Shown: positions 53,492-62,310 of the stretch, piece by piece | How the letters are laid out: the number at the start of each line of letters is the position of its first letter | How positions within the stretch are numbered: the first letter of the stretch is position 1 | Assembly (NCBI RefSeq): GCF_026241195.1 | Contig: NZ_JAPFQO010000003.1 | Location: 1 to 64,000 of the forward strand | Reading direction: 5' to 3' | Source of the DNA: Pontibacter anaerobius | Lineage (GTDB): Bacteria > Bacteroidota > Bacteroidia > Cytophagales > Hymenobacteraceae | DNA: 64,000 bases | Notes under the pieces: generated by a model | The model's input: the letters and a program-made list of their open reading frames with translations, nothing else | Databases searched by the model: none | Told to the model about the DNA's origin: nothing | Made by a program: the position numbers and the translations under genes

Positions 53492-54085
53492 TTAAAATAT
53501 ATTGGTTTCCATCATCATGATCAGGGCAATGCCGGCTGCAGCGCTTGACAGTACCATGATCCAGTCGCGTTTACTGGCCCGGAACAGCGTCATGATGAGG
53601 AAGCCCGCTACCAGCAGTATGGTTACGATCAGGAGCTGACCCAGCTCAATGCCAATGTTAAAGGCCAGCAGCTGCTGCCAGATATTTCCGCTTCGGCCCA
53701 GCATCTGACGCAGGAAGTTTGAGAATCCCATACCATGGATCAGGCCAAAGAACACAGCCATCAGGTTGTGCAGCGACAGGACAGTACCTTGCTTACTGGC
53801 GGCCCCCTTCAGCTTAAAAAAATTAACGACACAGGTTAATAGTATGGTAGCCGGTATCAGGAACTCTATTAAGGCAGAATCGAAACGGATGATATTAAAG
53901 GTTGCCAGCGCCAGCGTGATGCTGTGGCCAATGGTGAAGCTCGTGACCAGTGCAAGCACTTTCTTCCAGTCCTGCAACGTATAAATGGCGCACAAGGCCA
54001 GCAGGAAGAGCATGTGGTCGTAGGCCTTGAAATCGAAAATATGATGAAAGCCGAGCTCTATGTAAGTATAAAAAACAGATGACAC
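53492..54085 (-). CDS. HupE/UreJ family membrane protein
   Basis: 197 residues from a GTG start (54085), about six hydrophobic helices. The family N-terminus YIELGFHHIFDFKAYDHMLFLLALCA with its His/Asp residues and a helix with FFGLIHGMGFSNFLR are typical of HupE/UreJ-2 proteins, some of which transport nickel or other metals. No hydrogenase or urease genes lie nearby, so the substrate is not suggested by context. It lies 85 bp upstream of the M1 peptidase. Confidence 0.88.
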   Translation of the reverse strand: MSSVFYTYIELGFHHIFDFKAYDHMLFLLALCAIYTLQDWKKVLALVTSFTIGHSITLALATFNIIRFDSALIEFLIPATILLTCVVNFFKLKGAASKQGTVLSLHNLMAVFFGLIHGMGFSNFLRQMLGRSGNIWQQLLAFNIGIELGQLLIVTILLVAGFLIMTLFRASKRDWIMVLSSAAAGIALIMMMETNIF

Positions 54086-54864
54086 CGCGCTGGTTTGATT
54101 TAGGTGAAGGTTAAGCTAAGTGGCAAATTACGCATCATCGGTTAAACATGCAATGTTGTGTCTGGCAGGTGTTGTGGCAGTAGTTGGTAAATCGACGAAC
54201 AGCGGGATTTGTTCTATCAGTTAAGCGGGAGAAATTGATTTTGGTGCTTCTCTTGCTGGTGCTTTTCTGCTTTAGCCGCTGCTACCTTTAACTTGATTGA
54301 GCCAAGCTATCCTTACTAGCTGCTGCTGATCCTCAGTCTTATAAGCGACTTTTTCCATTTCTGGCCTTGGCTCCCTCAGGCCCGGGAGGGCTCGTCTTCC
54401 CGCATCGCGCTGTGTACATTTCCTTTGCTCCTGCGTTGCAATTTCGCTGAAGCGAAACCGAAAATCTACAAGGCGCTCAACGGAAAGACTGGGAATCATT
54501 TCGATAGCCACTGCCTTCGCTATACAATAGGAACTAAATTCCTCTCCTTGGAGGGGCTGGGGGTGGGTTTACACCTGCAGAAGCTCCCTCCCCTGTTTTT
54601 AGGGGAGGGCTGGGGAGAGGTGAAACTCCCCTCATCGGAGGGCAGGGGTGGGTTTGGGCAGGTAAGTAGCTACCTGCCCGAGCTATACCAGCAGCAACCC
54701 AGTTTATACTTCACCTAGCAGGCACAAGCGGCCGCGTGCGCCAGGAAATGTGCTTAACAAAAGCTTCATTTCCTTTCTTGCAACATATAAGCCTGCCACA
54801 GGTTATACATACTTTTAAGCAAGATTTCATACCTTAGCTTAAACATCACCTTCTAAAACATACC
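54086..54864. repeat. Repeat island 3 (779 bp without a credible gene)
   Basis: Holds repeat A copy 3 on the minus strand (54290-54510) followed by GC-rich palindromes (about 54535-54655), i.e. the island-1 order in reverse. The end (54700-54864) is the lactonase upstream region; no clear promoter. Confidence 0.8.
54290..54510 (-). repeat. Dispersed repeat A, copy 3
   Basis: Read on the minus strand it begins TGGCTATCGA, CCCAGTCTTTCCG, TTGAGCGCCTTG and ends CTAGTAAGGATAGCTTGG, matching copies 1 and 2 block by block, including the GAGCCCTCCCGGGCCTGAGG core shared with copy 1. Confidence 0.8.
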
Positions 54865-56070
54865 ATGCACAAGCTCTTTAACCTAGACTCCCGAAAACTG
54901 GTAAACAGAACAGCGCTGGCCCTGACGGGTGTAGCACTGGCAATGGCCGGCTGTAACACCGCCACTGAACAGCAGGACGCAGCAACTACAGCAACAGCAG
55001 AACCAGAAAGTATGAAAGCAACAACGCTATACGTAGGGTCCTACGCCGATCCTGATGCGGAGAGTATTTACCTGTACAGCCTGAACCCGGAAACCGGCGA
55101 ACTGACGCGTGAGAGCAGCTTTAAGGCTGGTGCAAATCCTTCGTACCTGACCTTGGACAATGCAGGCAAGTACCTGTATGCCGTAAACGAAACGCAGGAT
55201 TTTGAAGGGAAAAAGAGTGGTGCCGTGAGTGCCTTTTCGGTAAGCGATGGAGGCAAAAACCTGACCCTGCTGAACCGTGTAGCCTCTGAGGGTGGTGCTC
55301 CATGTTATATCTCGCTGCAGGATAGCACCGTGCTGGTGGCCAATTACATGGGCGGCAATGTGGCAGCGCTGCCGGTGCAGCAAAACGGGCAACTGGGGCA
55401 GGCAAATATGGTGCAGCACGAAGGCACCGGGCCAAACAAGGAGCGGCAGAACGAGCCGCACGCCCATTACATCGCCCCGTCGCCGGATGGCAAGTATAGC
55501 TTTGCCGTGGACCTGGGTGCCGATAAGGTGTTCGGGTATAAAGTAGAGGAGGGGAAGCTGGTGCCACATAACCCTGCGATAGCCTATGCGGCAGCGCCGG
55601 GCTCTGGTCCGCGCCACATGGTTTTTCACCCGAATGGCAGGTATGCCTACCTGCTGCACGAGCTAAACTCTACTGTAACGGCCATGGCTTACGATGCTGA
55701 CAAAGGCACATTCTCTGAGAAACAAACGCTTACCACACTACCCGAAGGGTTTGAAGGGGATAGCTACCCGGCAGCGGTAAAAGTCTCAGCGGATGGTAAA
55801 TACCTGTACACTTCTAACCGTGGGCACAACAGCATAACCGTATTCGCCATCTCTGAGGACGGCGGTAACCTAACGCCGGTACAGCACATGAGTACCGGCG
55901 GCGACTGGCCCCGCGACTTCTCCATTGATCCATCAGGAAATATTCTGCTTGTCGCCAATGAGCGATCCAACAATATCACCTCCTTTAAAATAGATAAAGC
56001 CACCGGAAAACTGACGGCCACCGGCCACGAGACGCAGGTGCACAAACCGGTGAACCTGGTGTTCAGGTAA
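54865..56070 (+). CDS. Lactonase-family beta-propeller lipoprotein
   Basis: 401 residues. Signal with lipobox MAGC (Cys30). The mature part is a seven-bladed propeller of the lactonase/6-phosphogluconolactonase (Pgl-type) family: recurrent GKYLYAVN and similar blade motifs (GNAGKYLYAVNE-like at about 95, KYSFAVDLGADKV, GRYAYLLHELNSTV, GKYLYTSNRGHNSITVF), and GPRHMVFHPNG. Some members hydrolyse sugar lactones; being a surface lipoprotein here, its natural substrate is uncertain. Confidence 0.88.
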   Translation: MHKLFNLDSRKLVNRTALALTGVALAMAGCNTATEQQDAATTATAEPESMKATTLYVGSYADPDAESIYLYSLNPETGELTRESSFKAGANPSYLTLDNAGKYLYAVNETQDFEGKKSGAVSAFSVSDGGKNLTLLNRVASEGGAPCYISLQDSTVLVANYMGGNVAALPVQQNGQLGQANMVQHEGTGPNKERQNEPHAHYIAPSPDGKYSFAVDLGADKVFGYKVEEGKLVPHNPAIAYAAAPGSGPRHMVFHPNGRYAYLLHELNSTVTAMAYDADKGTFSEKQTLTTLPEGFEGDSYPAAVKVSADGKYLYTSNRGHNSITVFAISEDGGNLTPVQHMSTGGDWPRDFSIDPSGNILLVANERSNNITSFKIDKATGKLTATGHETQVHKPVNLVFR

Positions 56071-56074
56071 CCTG

Positions 56075-56127
56075 AAGTATAAAGCAGAAGGGCCAGCTAC
56101 AGTAGCTGGCCCTTCTGCTTTATACTT
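56075..56127. terminator. Bidirectional terminator, perfect palindrome with AAGTATA ends
   Basis: 26-bp perfect arms (56075-56100 and 56102-56127) around one base; both outer ends are AAGTATA/TATACTT words, as at 33199-33250. Confidence 0.92.
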
Positions 56128-56130
56128 GTC

Positions 56131-56538
56131 TTAGTCTGTTACCCGCTCCATGGTGGTCCTGGTTTTGCCATCTTTAGAGGCGTGTATCATTTTATTCTTC
56201 CCCTCCCACGAAACCAGCGCGGTGTCTACGTGAGAGCCATACCTGATGCTGAGGATCTGGTTTTCAGGGTCGTAGTAATAGCCGCCGCTCAGGCCGCGCC
56301 CGTCCGCATCCAGCTCCATCCTGAACTGCCCTGACTCCTCAAAAACTAACCGCATGGTGCTTTGGCGAAGGGTGTTCTCCATGTTGCTCTCGGCTTTGGC
56401 CGCTTTGTCGTTCCCAATCTGCATGTCCACCAGTTTCCAGCTGCCTACAACAGAGTATCCATTCTGCTGCCTGGCAAACGTAAAGCCGAACAGTGCGCAA
56501 AGTATAAGCAGGGCGACAAGCGGGTAGAGTGGTTTCAT
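56131..56538 (-). CDS. Small secreted lipocalin-like protein
   Basis: 135 residues; signal peptide (about 1-23). The mature region opens with VVGSWKLVDMQIG, a lipocalin-like/DUF motif, and continues as antiparallel strands (MRLVFEESGQFRMEL, LSGGYYYDPENQILSIRYG, DTALVSWEGKNKMIH). Probably a periplasmic small-barrel protein of unknown ligand. No operon partner. Confidence 0.7.
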   Translation of the reverse strand: MKPLYPLVALLILCALFGFTFARQQNGYSVVGSWKLVDMQIGNDKAAKAESNMENTLRQSTMRLVFEESGQFRMELDADGRGLSGGYYYDPENQILSIRYGSHVDTALVSWEGKNKMIHASKDGKTRTTMERVTD

Positions 56539-56763
56539 GCAGGTGTGGTGCGGTAAAAGTTTGTTGCTTCGGATTTATACTTTAGAACTGTACGTAAACA
56601 GACCAAAGTGCAATATTGTTGTTACATCTATATTTACGTAAGTATAACTGATGTTGCCGCTGAATATTGGCTTTATCTGTGCAAAGGCTTTCCCGGGATT
56701 ACGGGCGAGCTCCGCCTTTGTATTAGCCGGCAGTGGCAAAGGTTGGAGGATAATAACTACACT

Positions 56764-57135
56764 ATGATAGAGGTACTGCCTGAAACACAGGGTGATATGC
56801 TGGCTGTGCGGGTAAGCGGCGAGCTGACTAACGAGGACTTTGACCTGTACCGCGAGCTGATCCGCGACAGGATGAGAAAGTATGGCGCCGCCCGCTTATA
56901 CTATGAAATGATCCACCTTGACCTAAACCGGGTAAAGCCAGGCGCCGCCCTGGAAAACGCCTTCTTCGACCTGGTGCATGGCCGGGAGTACGGACGAGTA
57001 GCTATGGTGGGGGAGAAGGTGTGGCAGGAGTGGGCAGCCAAGCTTATCAGCCCGGTTAAGAAAAAAGGCGTGCGCTACTTCGATCTGCACGAGCGGGAGC
57101 AGGCCATGCAGTGGGTGCAGGAAGGGAAGGTGTAA
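56764..57135 (+). CDS. SpoIIAA-like (STAS-superfamily) domain protein
   Basis: 123 residues from the ATG at 56764; the longer in-frame region upstream is not coding-like. Features of the SpoIIAA-like family: VLAVRVSGELTNEDFDLYRELI (in parts), MRKYGAARLYYEMI, and VAMVGEKVWQEWAAKL, an alternating beta-alpha domain with no membrane segments. In other bacteria these small proteins have no established role. The upstream gap (56539-56763) holds no other feature. Confidence 0.82.
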   Translation: MIEVLPETQGDMLAVRVSGELTNEDFDLYRELIRDRMRKYGAARLYYEMIHLDLNRVKPGAALENAFFDLVHGREYGRVAMVGEKVWQEWAAKLISPVKKKGVRYFDLHEREQAMQWVQEGKV

Positions 57136-57136
57136 A

Positions 57137-57174
57137 CAGACGCTCGCAGTGTGCGGAACTCCTGCGAGCGTCTG
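57137..57174. repeat. Hairpin repeat between convergent genes
   Basis: ACGCTCGCAG pairs with CTGCGAGCGT; outer frame AGAC...GTCTGG matches 13859-13893. It may also serve as terminator. Confidence 0.5.
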
Positions 57175-57187
57175 GCAAGTATAGCAG

Positions 57188-58036
57188 CTATTGCGTCAGC
57201 GACGCAGCCCTGACCTTCTGAAAAAACAGCAGGTGGTACTCCAGCGAGTTGCCCCAGTAAGGCCAGGTATGCGCGCCGGGGCGTTCGATATACTCATGCG
57301 GGATTTTCTCGTACACCATGCGCCGGTGCAGTTCGCGGTTATCCTCAATCAGAAAATCATCCACACCGCAATCAATCATAAATGACAGTCCGCTTGCCTT
57401 TAGCTGAGGCGTCATATACACAATGGAGCTTTGGCGAAACAGCTCCTGGTTCTCAGGCTTGGGCCCGAGCACGGCCTCTATGCTTTGGCGCAGCTTTTCC
57501 TGCTCTATATTTGCCACATTCAGGGCGCCGCTCATACTTCCTGCCGCCAGGTATAAAGAAGGGTTGCGCGATGCCAGGTAAAGCGCTCCGTGCCCGCCCA
57601 TACTTAAACCCGATATAAACCGGCCGTTCTTGTTGGCAATGGTTTTATACTTGCCGTCCACTTCCTGCAGCAACTCCTTCGTGATATAGGTTTCGTATTG
57701 GCTGCCCTTGTCCACGGGGCTATCGTAGTACCAGCTGCTGAAGCCGCCTTCCGGGGTAACGATGATAAGCTGGTACTTATCGGCCATTTGCTGCAGCAGG
57801 TCTTTTTGAGGTGGTGTTTTAAGCCAGTCGCTGAAGCCGCCGCTGTAGCCGTGCAGTAAGTATAAAACCGGGTAGGGTCCGTTCTTTTTCTTGCCGTAGT
57901 TCTCAGGCGTTACAATGCCCGCCTTCAGTGTTTTCTGCATCGAGGAGCTCTGGATGGCAAGCGTGTCCACTTTGGCCTGTGCAGAAAGGATCGTGAGGGT
58001 GAGGAAAAGGAGGAGGGTTAAGCATTTCTTTTGCAT
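57188..58036 (-). CDS. Secreted esterase, alpha/beta hydrolase (esterase D-like)
   Basis: 282 residues from the ATG at 58036; signal peptide (about 1-20). Alpha/beta hydrolase of the putative esterase family (PF00756): YPVLYLLHGYSGGFSDW (about 45), a nucleophile elbow GLSMGGHGALYLA, an Asp in DCGVDDFLIEDN, and a His in RPGAHTWPYW. Family members include feruloyl esterases and S-formylglutathione hydrolase; the signal peptide favours a polysaccharide-ester substrate. The gene is followed by a hairpin and preceded by the RAYT repeat block. Confidence 0.88.
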   Translation of the reverse strand: MQKKCLTLLLFLTLTILSAQAKVDTLAIQSSSMQKTLKAGIVTPENYGKKKNGPYPVLYLLHGYSGGFSDWLKTPPQKDLLQQMADKYQLIIVTPEGGFSSWYYDSPVDKGSQYETYITKELLQEVDGKYKTIANKNGRFISGLSMGGHGALYLASRNPSLYLAAGSMSGALNVANIEQEKLRQSIEAVLGPKPENQELFRQSSIVYMTPQLKASGLSFMIDCGVDDFLIEDNRELHRRMVYEKIPHEYIERPGAHTWPYWGNSLEYHLLFFQKVRAASLTQ

Positions 58037-58116
58037 AGTATCGAGGTATGGTTGCTGCTGCAAAGTATAGAATTTACGGACCTGTTTCAAGCTTGTAGCT
58101 TGGAGCGGAAATGGAG

Positions 58117-58208
58117 CAAGCTTTCAGCTTGCGAAAGTATAAAGTAGCCGTTACACAAACTGAAAGCTTGCCTCAATAAAAGCCACGAGCTGAAAGCTCG
58201 CGGCAGGA
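58117..58208 (+). repeat. REP block left of RAYT (inverted repeat arm)
   Basis: 92 bp carrying three hairpins (CAAGCT-TTC-AGCTTG; AAACTG-AAAGCTTG; CGAGCT-GAA-AGCTCG) and an AAGTATAAA word. It is nearly identical, inverted, to 58810-58901. Confidence 0.85.
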
Positions 58209-58222
58209 GCGTCGCAGGGAAT

Positions 58223-58771
58223 TTATTCGATCAAGATGATATCAACTAACCCCTTGTTGCCTGCATAATCTCTGGCGCTACTATACAAAAAATCCCATGG
58301 CTCTTCTACAAAGCCAGCTTCCACGGGGTTTTGGTGCAAGTAATCCAGCTTTTGTTGTAAGAGAAAGTTTGTCGAGAGTTCGATGGGGTGATTGTGGTGC
58401 TGCCAGAATTGATACACCTCGGTATTTGAGTTACGGCTGCCGGCGCGTTTAAACATCCAGAGAAGCCAGTCCTTCCGGCTTTCCTGATTGTGCTCTTCAA
58501 TAAGTTTGAGAATAGCTTTGGCCGTATGGCGTTTCATATCGCGCAGGATACCTTCCATGGGTTCTGCGCTACTGCCAATAATCAAATGTACATGGTTACT
58601 CATGATGCACCAGGCATAAACCTCCAGGCCTTTGTGTTTGATGCAGTACTGCAAGCTCTCCACCACAATCTCTTTATACTCCCGCCTCACAAACACATCG
58701 ATCCAGTTCAGAACGGCAAAGGAAACAAAGTATAGTTTTGTCTGGTCCTGAAATTTATAGTTGCGACTCAT
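58223..58771 (-). CDS. REP-associated tyrosine transposase (RAYT)
   Basis: 182 residues of the Y1/HUH transposase family. Metal-binding HVH motif at His60/His62 (SNHVHLII) and catalytic Tyr144 in YLHQNPVEAG. RAYTs cut and join single-stranded DNA at REP hairpins and are held to spread them through genomes. Here the gene lies between two inverted 92-bp REP blocks, as expected. Intact, no frameshift. It could be domesticated rather than transposing, since no target duplication is seen. Confidence 0.92.
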   Translation of the reverse strand: MSRNYKFQDQTKLYFVSFAVLNWIDVFVRREYKEIVVESLQYCIKHKGLEVYAWCIMSNHVHLIIGSSAEPMEGILRDMKRHTAKAILKLIEEHNQESRKDWLLWMFKRAGSRNSNTEVYQFWQHHNHPIELSTNFLLQQKLDYLHQNPVEAGFVEEPWDFLYSSARDYAGNKGLVDIILIE

Positions 58772-58809
58772 GCTGCAGCTAACTCATAAAGTTAGCGTCT
58801 GGTTACATT

Positions 58810-58901
58810 TCCTGCCGCGAGCTTTCAGCTCGTGGTGGTGTATGGGGCAAGCTTTCAGCTTGTGTAACGGCTACTTTATACTTTCGCAAGCTGAAAGCTT
58901 G
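58810..58901 (-). repeat. REP block right of RAYT (inverted repeat arm)
   Basis: Inverted copy of 58117-58208, with only a few differences. An additional hairpin of the same class, with TCC apex on the minus strand (CGCAAGCA/TGCTTGTG), follows at 58911-58938. Confidence 0.85.
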
Positions 58902-58910
58902 CCTCACGCA

Positions 58911-58938
58911 AAGCCACAAGCAGGATGCTTGCGGCAGT
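58911..58938. repeat. REP-like hairpin, TCC apex
   Basis: Minus strand: CTGCCGCAAGCA-TCC-TGCTTGTGGC. Stem sequence differs from the TTC-apex copies next to it. Confidence 0.6.
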
Positions 58939-58953
58939 ATCAGCAAAAATAAA

Positions 58954-58982
58954 ACCCCGCCACTCCAATGGAATAGCGGGGT
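58954..58982 (-). terminator. Terminator of clpB
   Basis: ACCCCGC (58954-58960) and GCGGGGT (58976-58982) pair; A-rich sequence before it gives T-rich minus-strand continuation. Confidence 0.6.
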
Positions 58983-59024
58983 CTATGCTAAAATCTAAAC
59001 TTTAATCTTACTTTATTTCTCAGT

Positions 59025-61643
59025 CTATTTCTCCGATGGGATCTCCACATCCACGTTATTGAAACGAATCGCACCGTTGTCTAGTACCGCCTCTACCACA
59101 GAATCTTTGTTAATTCTGCCGGACAGGATCTCCTTGGACAACTCGTTCAGCACCTGGCGCTGTATCACGCGCTTCAGCGGTCGGGCGCCGAATTGCGGAT
59201 CGTAGCCCTGCTCGCCCAGGTAATCCAGCACTTCGTCGGTAGCCACCAGTTGGATGCCGGCTTCCTCCAGACGGTCCTGGATGTGGCCGAACTGGATGCT
59301 GACGATCTTGCGGATGTCGCCACGGCTCAGCGGACGGAACATCACCAGCTCATCAATGCGGTTCAGGAACTCCGGCCTAACCGACTTCTTCAGCAGCTCA
59401 AACACTTCATCCTTGGTCTGCTCGATTATCTCGTCATGGTTGGCTGGTGTCATCCTTTCAAAATTGCTCTGGATGATATGGGAACCGATGTTCGAGGTCA
59501 TGATGATGATCGTGTTCTTGAAGTTCACCACGCGGCCTTTGCTATCGGTCAGGCGGCCATCGTCGAGCACCTGCAAAAGTATGTTAAACACGTCCGGGTG
59601 CGCTTTCTCGATCTCGTCGAGCAGTACCACAGAGTATGGCTTGCGTCGAACAGCCTCGGTCAGTTGGCCTCCTTCTTCGTAGCCCACGTATCCCGGAGGC
59701 GCTCCCACCATACGGCTCACCGCGTGGCGCTCCTGGTACTCACTCATGTCGATACGCACCATCGCGTTCTCGTCGTTGAACAGGTAATCGGCCAGCGCCT
59801 TGGCAAGCTCTGTTTTACCCACACCGGTTGTACCCAGGAAGATGAACGAACCGATCGGACGTTTCGGGTCTTGCATACCGGCGCGGCTTCGGCGCACAGC
59901 ATCCGAGATCGCCTCAATCGCCTCCTCCTGTCCGGCCACGCGCTTGCCCAGCTCCTGCTCCAAATGGAGTAGTTTTTCGCGATCGCTTTGCAGCATTTTG
60001 CTCACCGGTATTCCGGTCCACTTGGCTACTACCTCGGCGATGTCCTCAGCGTTCACTTCCTCCTTCAGCATCGGGTTCTCGCCCTGCATCTGGCGAACCT
60101 GCTCTTGCAGCTCCTTCAGGTGCGCTTCCGCCTCCTGAATCTTGCCGTAACGCAGCTCCGCCACACGGCCATAGTCGCCACTGCGCTCTGCCTGCTCCGC
60201 CTCCAGTTTATACTGCTCAATGTTCTCTTTTTCTTTCTGAATACCCTCGATGATCTGCTTCTCGTTCTGCCATTTGGCTTTCAGGTCATCGCGCTTCGTA
60301 GAAAGATCCGCAATCTCCTTCGAGAGCACGGTTTCCTTGTCTTTGTCATTTTCCCGACGGATAGCCTCACGCTCGATCTCCAGCTGCATGATGCGGCGCT
60401 GCAACTCGTCCAGCTCCACCGGCAACGAGTCGATCTCGATGCGTAACTTGGCAGCAGCCTCGTCCATCAAGTCAATCGCCTTGTCTGGCAGAAAGCGGTC
60501 TGTGATGTAGCGGTTTGACAGCTCCACCGCAGCAATGATCGCATCGTCTTTAATACGCACCCCGTGGTGTACCTCATACTTATCCTTGATACCGCGAAGT
60601 ATGGAAATGGCATCCGGCACGCTTGGCTCATCCACCATCACCGCCTGGAAACGACGCTCCAGCGCTTTATCCTTCTCAATATATTTCTGGTACTCTTTCA
60701 GGGTCGTTGCACCGATGGCATGCAGTTCGCCGCGAGCAAGGGCTGGTTTCAGCAGGTTGGCGGCGTCCATGGCGCTTTCGCCACCCGCGCCGGCACCGAT
60801 CAAAGTATGGATCTCGTCGATGAAGAGGATGATCTCGCCCTCAGCGTCTGTTACCTCTTTAATCACTGCTTTCAAACGCTCCTCAAACTCCCCTTTATAC
60901 TTGGCGCCCGCCACCAGCAGACCCATGTCCAGGCTCATCAGCGTTTTGTTTTTCAGGTTCTCGGGCACGTCGCCAGACACCATGCGTTGTGCCAGGCCTT
61001 CCACGATGGCGGTTTTACCCACGCCAGGCTCACCGAGCAGCACCGGGTTGTTTTTAGTACGACGGCTCAGGATCTGCAACACACGACGGATTTCCTCGTC
61101 ACGGCCAATCACCGGGTCTATTTTGCCAGCACGGGCCAATTCGTTCAGGTTTTTAGCGTAACGCTTGAGTGAGTTATACTTGGCCTCGGCGTTCTGATCG
61201 GTTACCTTGGTCCCGCCACGCAACTCCTTGATCGCTTTTTTAAGGTCTTTTTCGTTAAAGCCAACATCCTTCATCAAGCCAGCCACTTTATCGCGGCCTG
61301 CTAAAATGCCTAGAAGCATGTGCTCGATGGCCACATACTCATCGCCGAACTCCTTCAGCAGAGAAGTAGCTTTCTGTAAAGCCGCCGCCGCATCGTTAGC
61401 CAAATACGGACTGCCGCCGCTCACTTTCGGGTAAGCCGCCACAATCTCATCCAGCTTGCTGTGCAGGATGTTACCGTTAATGTTTAGTTTCTGGAGCAGG
61501 AAGTTTGTTACATTCTCGTCTGTCTCCAGTATTGCTTTTAAAATATGCCCCGTCTCAATAGCCTGCTGCTGGTTGCCGCCTGCTATCTCGGTGGCCTTCT
61601 GGATGGCCTCCTGGGCTTTGATGGTATAGTTATTAAAATTCAT
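59025..61643 (-). CDS. clpB: ATP-dependent chaperone ClpB
   Basis: 872 residues. Disaggregase that threads aggregated proteins through a hexameric ring with DnaK. N-terminal Clp_N repeats (about 1-145), NBD1 with Walker A GEPGVGKT (about 207), the coiled-coil M-domain (about 400-530; [20 protein letters not shown]), NBD2 with [14 protein letters not shown] (about 605) and a C-terminal D2-small domain. The M-domain length separates it from ClpC. Commonly heat-shock regulated in other bacteria, but no heat-shock element was recognised here. Confidence 0.97.
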   Translation of the reverse strand: MNFNNYTIKAQEAIQKATEIAGGNQQQAIETGHILKAILETDENVTNFLLQKLNINGNILHSKLDEIVAAYPKVSGGSPYLANDAAAALQKATSLLKEFGDEYVAIEHMLLGILAGRDKVAGLMKDVGFNEKDLKKAIKELRGGTKVTDQNAEAKYNSLKRYAKNLNELARAGKIDPVIGRDEEIRRVLQILSRRTKNNPVLLGEPGVGKTAIVEGLAQRMVSGDVPENLKNKTLMSLDMGLLVAGAKYKGEFEERLKAVIKEVTDAEGEIILFIDEIHTLIGAGAGGESAMDAANLLKPALARGELHAIGATTLKEYQKYIEKDKALERRFQAVMVDEPSVPDAISILRGIKDKYEVHHGVRIKDDAIIAAVELSNRYITDRFLPDKAIDLMDEAAAKLRIEIDSLPVELDELQRRIMQLEIEREAIRRENDKDKETVLSKEIADLSTKRDDLKAKWQNEKQIIEGIQKEKENIEQYKLEAEQAERSGDYGRVAELRYGKIQEAEAHLKELQEQVRQMQGENPMLKEEVNAEDIAEVVAKWTGIPVSKMLQSDREKLLHLEQELGKRVAGQEEAIEAISDAVRRSRAGMQDPKRPIGSFIFLGTTGVGKTELAKALADYLFNDENAMVRIDMSEYQERHAVSRMVGAPPGYVGYEEGGQLTEAVRRKPYSVVLLDEIEKAHPDVFNILLQVLDDGRLTDSKGRVVNFKNTIIIMTSNIGSHIIQSNFERMTPANHDEIIEQTKDEVFELLKKSVRPEFLNRIDELVMFRPLSRGDIRKIVSIQFGHIQDRLEEAGIQLVATDEVLDYLGEQGYDPQFGARPLKRVIQRQVLNELSKEILSGRINKDSVVEAVLDNGAIRFNNVDVEIPSEK

Positions 61644-61783
61644 ATTGCCTTTGTCTGTTTTCCTTCATTTTAATTCTACGAGCATTCTAGCAAAGTATAC
61701 ACCAATGGTATTATTGGGTGGTTTTACTGTAATTATGTCATGTTTTGAAAGGTGTAATTTGTAGAATTCGGACTATTTGTCTG

Positions 61784-61821
61784 AATCAGGATTTGCAGGA
61801 TGGGGAAGGATGGACAGGATT
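61784..61821 (+). repeat. 38-bp inverted repeat, left arm
   Basis: Differs from the complement of 62273-62310 at one base only. Built from AGGAT words at 9-10-bp spacing. Confidence 0.9.
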
Positions 61822-61840
61822 ACTTTGGATGATTTAAGAT

Positions 61841-62227
61841 TTAGGAGGATAACTTATGTTTGTTGTTAAATACTTTCTTGTATTGGAGGCTAAGGGCACC
61901 GAAATTAATGAGGAGACCGACAGGAAAGTTATAGGCTACAGTATAGTTTTTAGCTTGTGCTAAGTGAATATCCTCTAGGTTCACTATAGCTTTTAGCTCC
62001 ACCACAATGCTATTCTCAACTATAAAATCAGCTCTTCTGCTTCCTACCTCTGCCCCATCATAGTAGATAACCTGCTCCTTTTCCCTTTCAAAGCTAAGTG
62101 CAGCTTTTGCAAGTTCAATAGCCAAGCACCGTTGGTAAATCACTTCCTGAAATCCGCTTCCAAGCGTATTATGTACTTTCATAGCACATCCAATAATTCT
62201 ATATGTTATCTCTTCCAGTTGGATCAT
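61841..62227 (-). CDS. GxxExxY protein, PD-(D/E)xK nuclease-like
   Basis: 128 residues. The eponymous GxxExxY signature is GFQEVIY (about 24-30) in an N-terminal helix, followed by a nuclease-like core: RADFIVENSIVVELKA (about 68-83) contains Asp and the ExK pair of PD-(D/E)xK folds. Function of the family is not established. Here the gene is enclosed by perfect-length 38-bp inverted repeats (61784-61821 and 62273-62310), which suggests a mobile or formerly mobile unit, with no transposase in it. Codon use is more AT-rich than clpB or nfi beside it. Confidence 0.9.
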   Translation of the reverse strand: MIQLEEITYRIIGCAMKVHNTLGSGFQEVIYQRCLAIELAKAALSFEREKEQVIYYDGAEVGSRRADFIVENSIVVELKAIVNLEDIHLAQAKNYTVAYNFPVGLLINFGALSLQYKKVFNNKHKLSS

Positions 62228-62272
62228 GTACTTCTAAATTCTAAAATCCTTAAAGTTTACTCATGCTGAGCA

Positions 62273-62310
62273 AATCCTGTCCATCCTTCTCCATCCTGCA
62301 AATCCTGATT
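62273..62310 (-). repeat. 38-bp inverted repeat, right arm
   Basis: Inverted partner of 61784-61821 (37 of 38 bases match). Its last base overlaps the stop codon of nfi. Confidence 0.9.
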
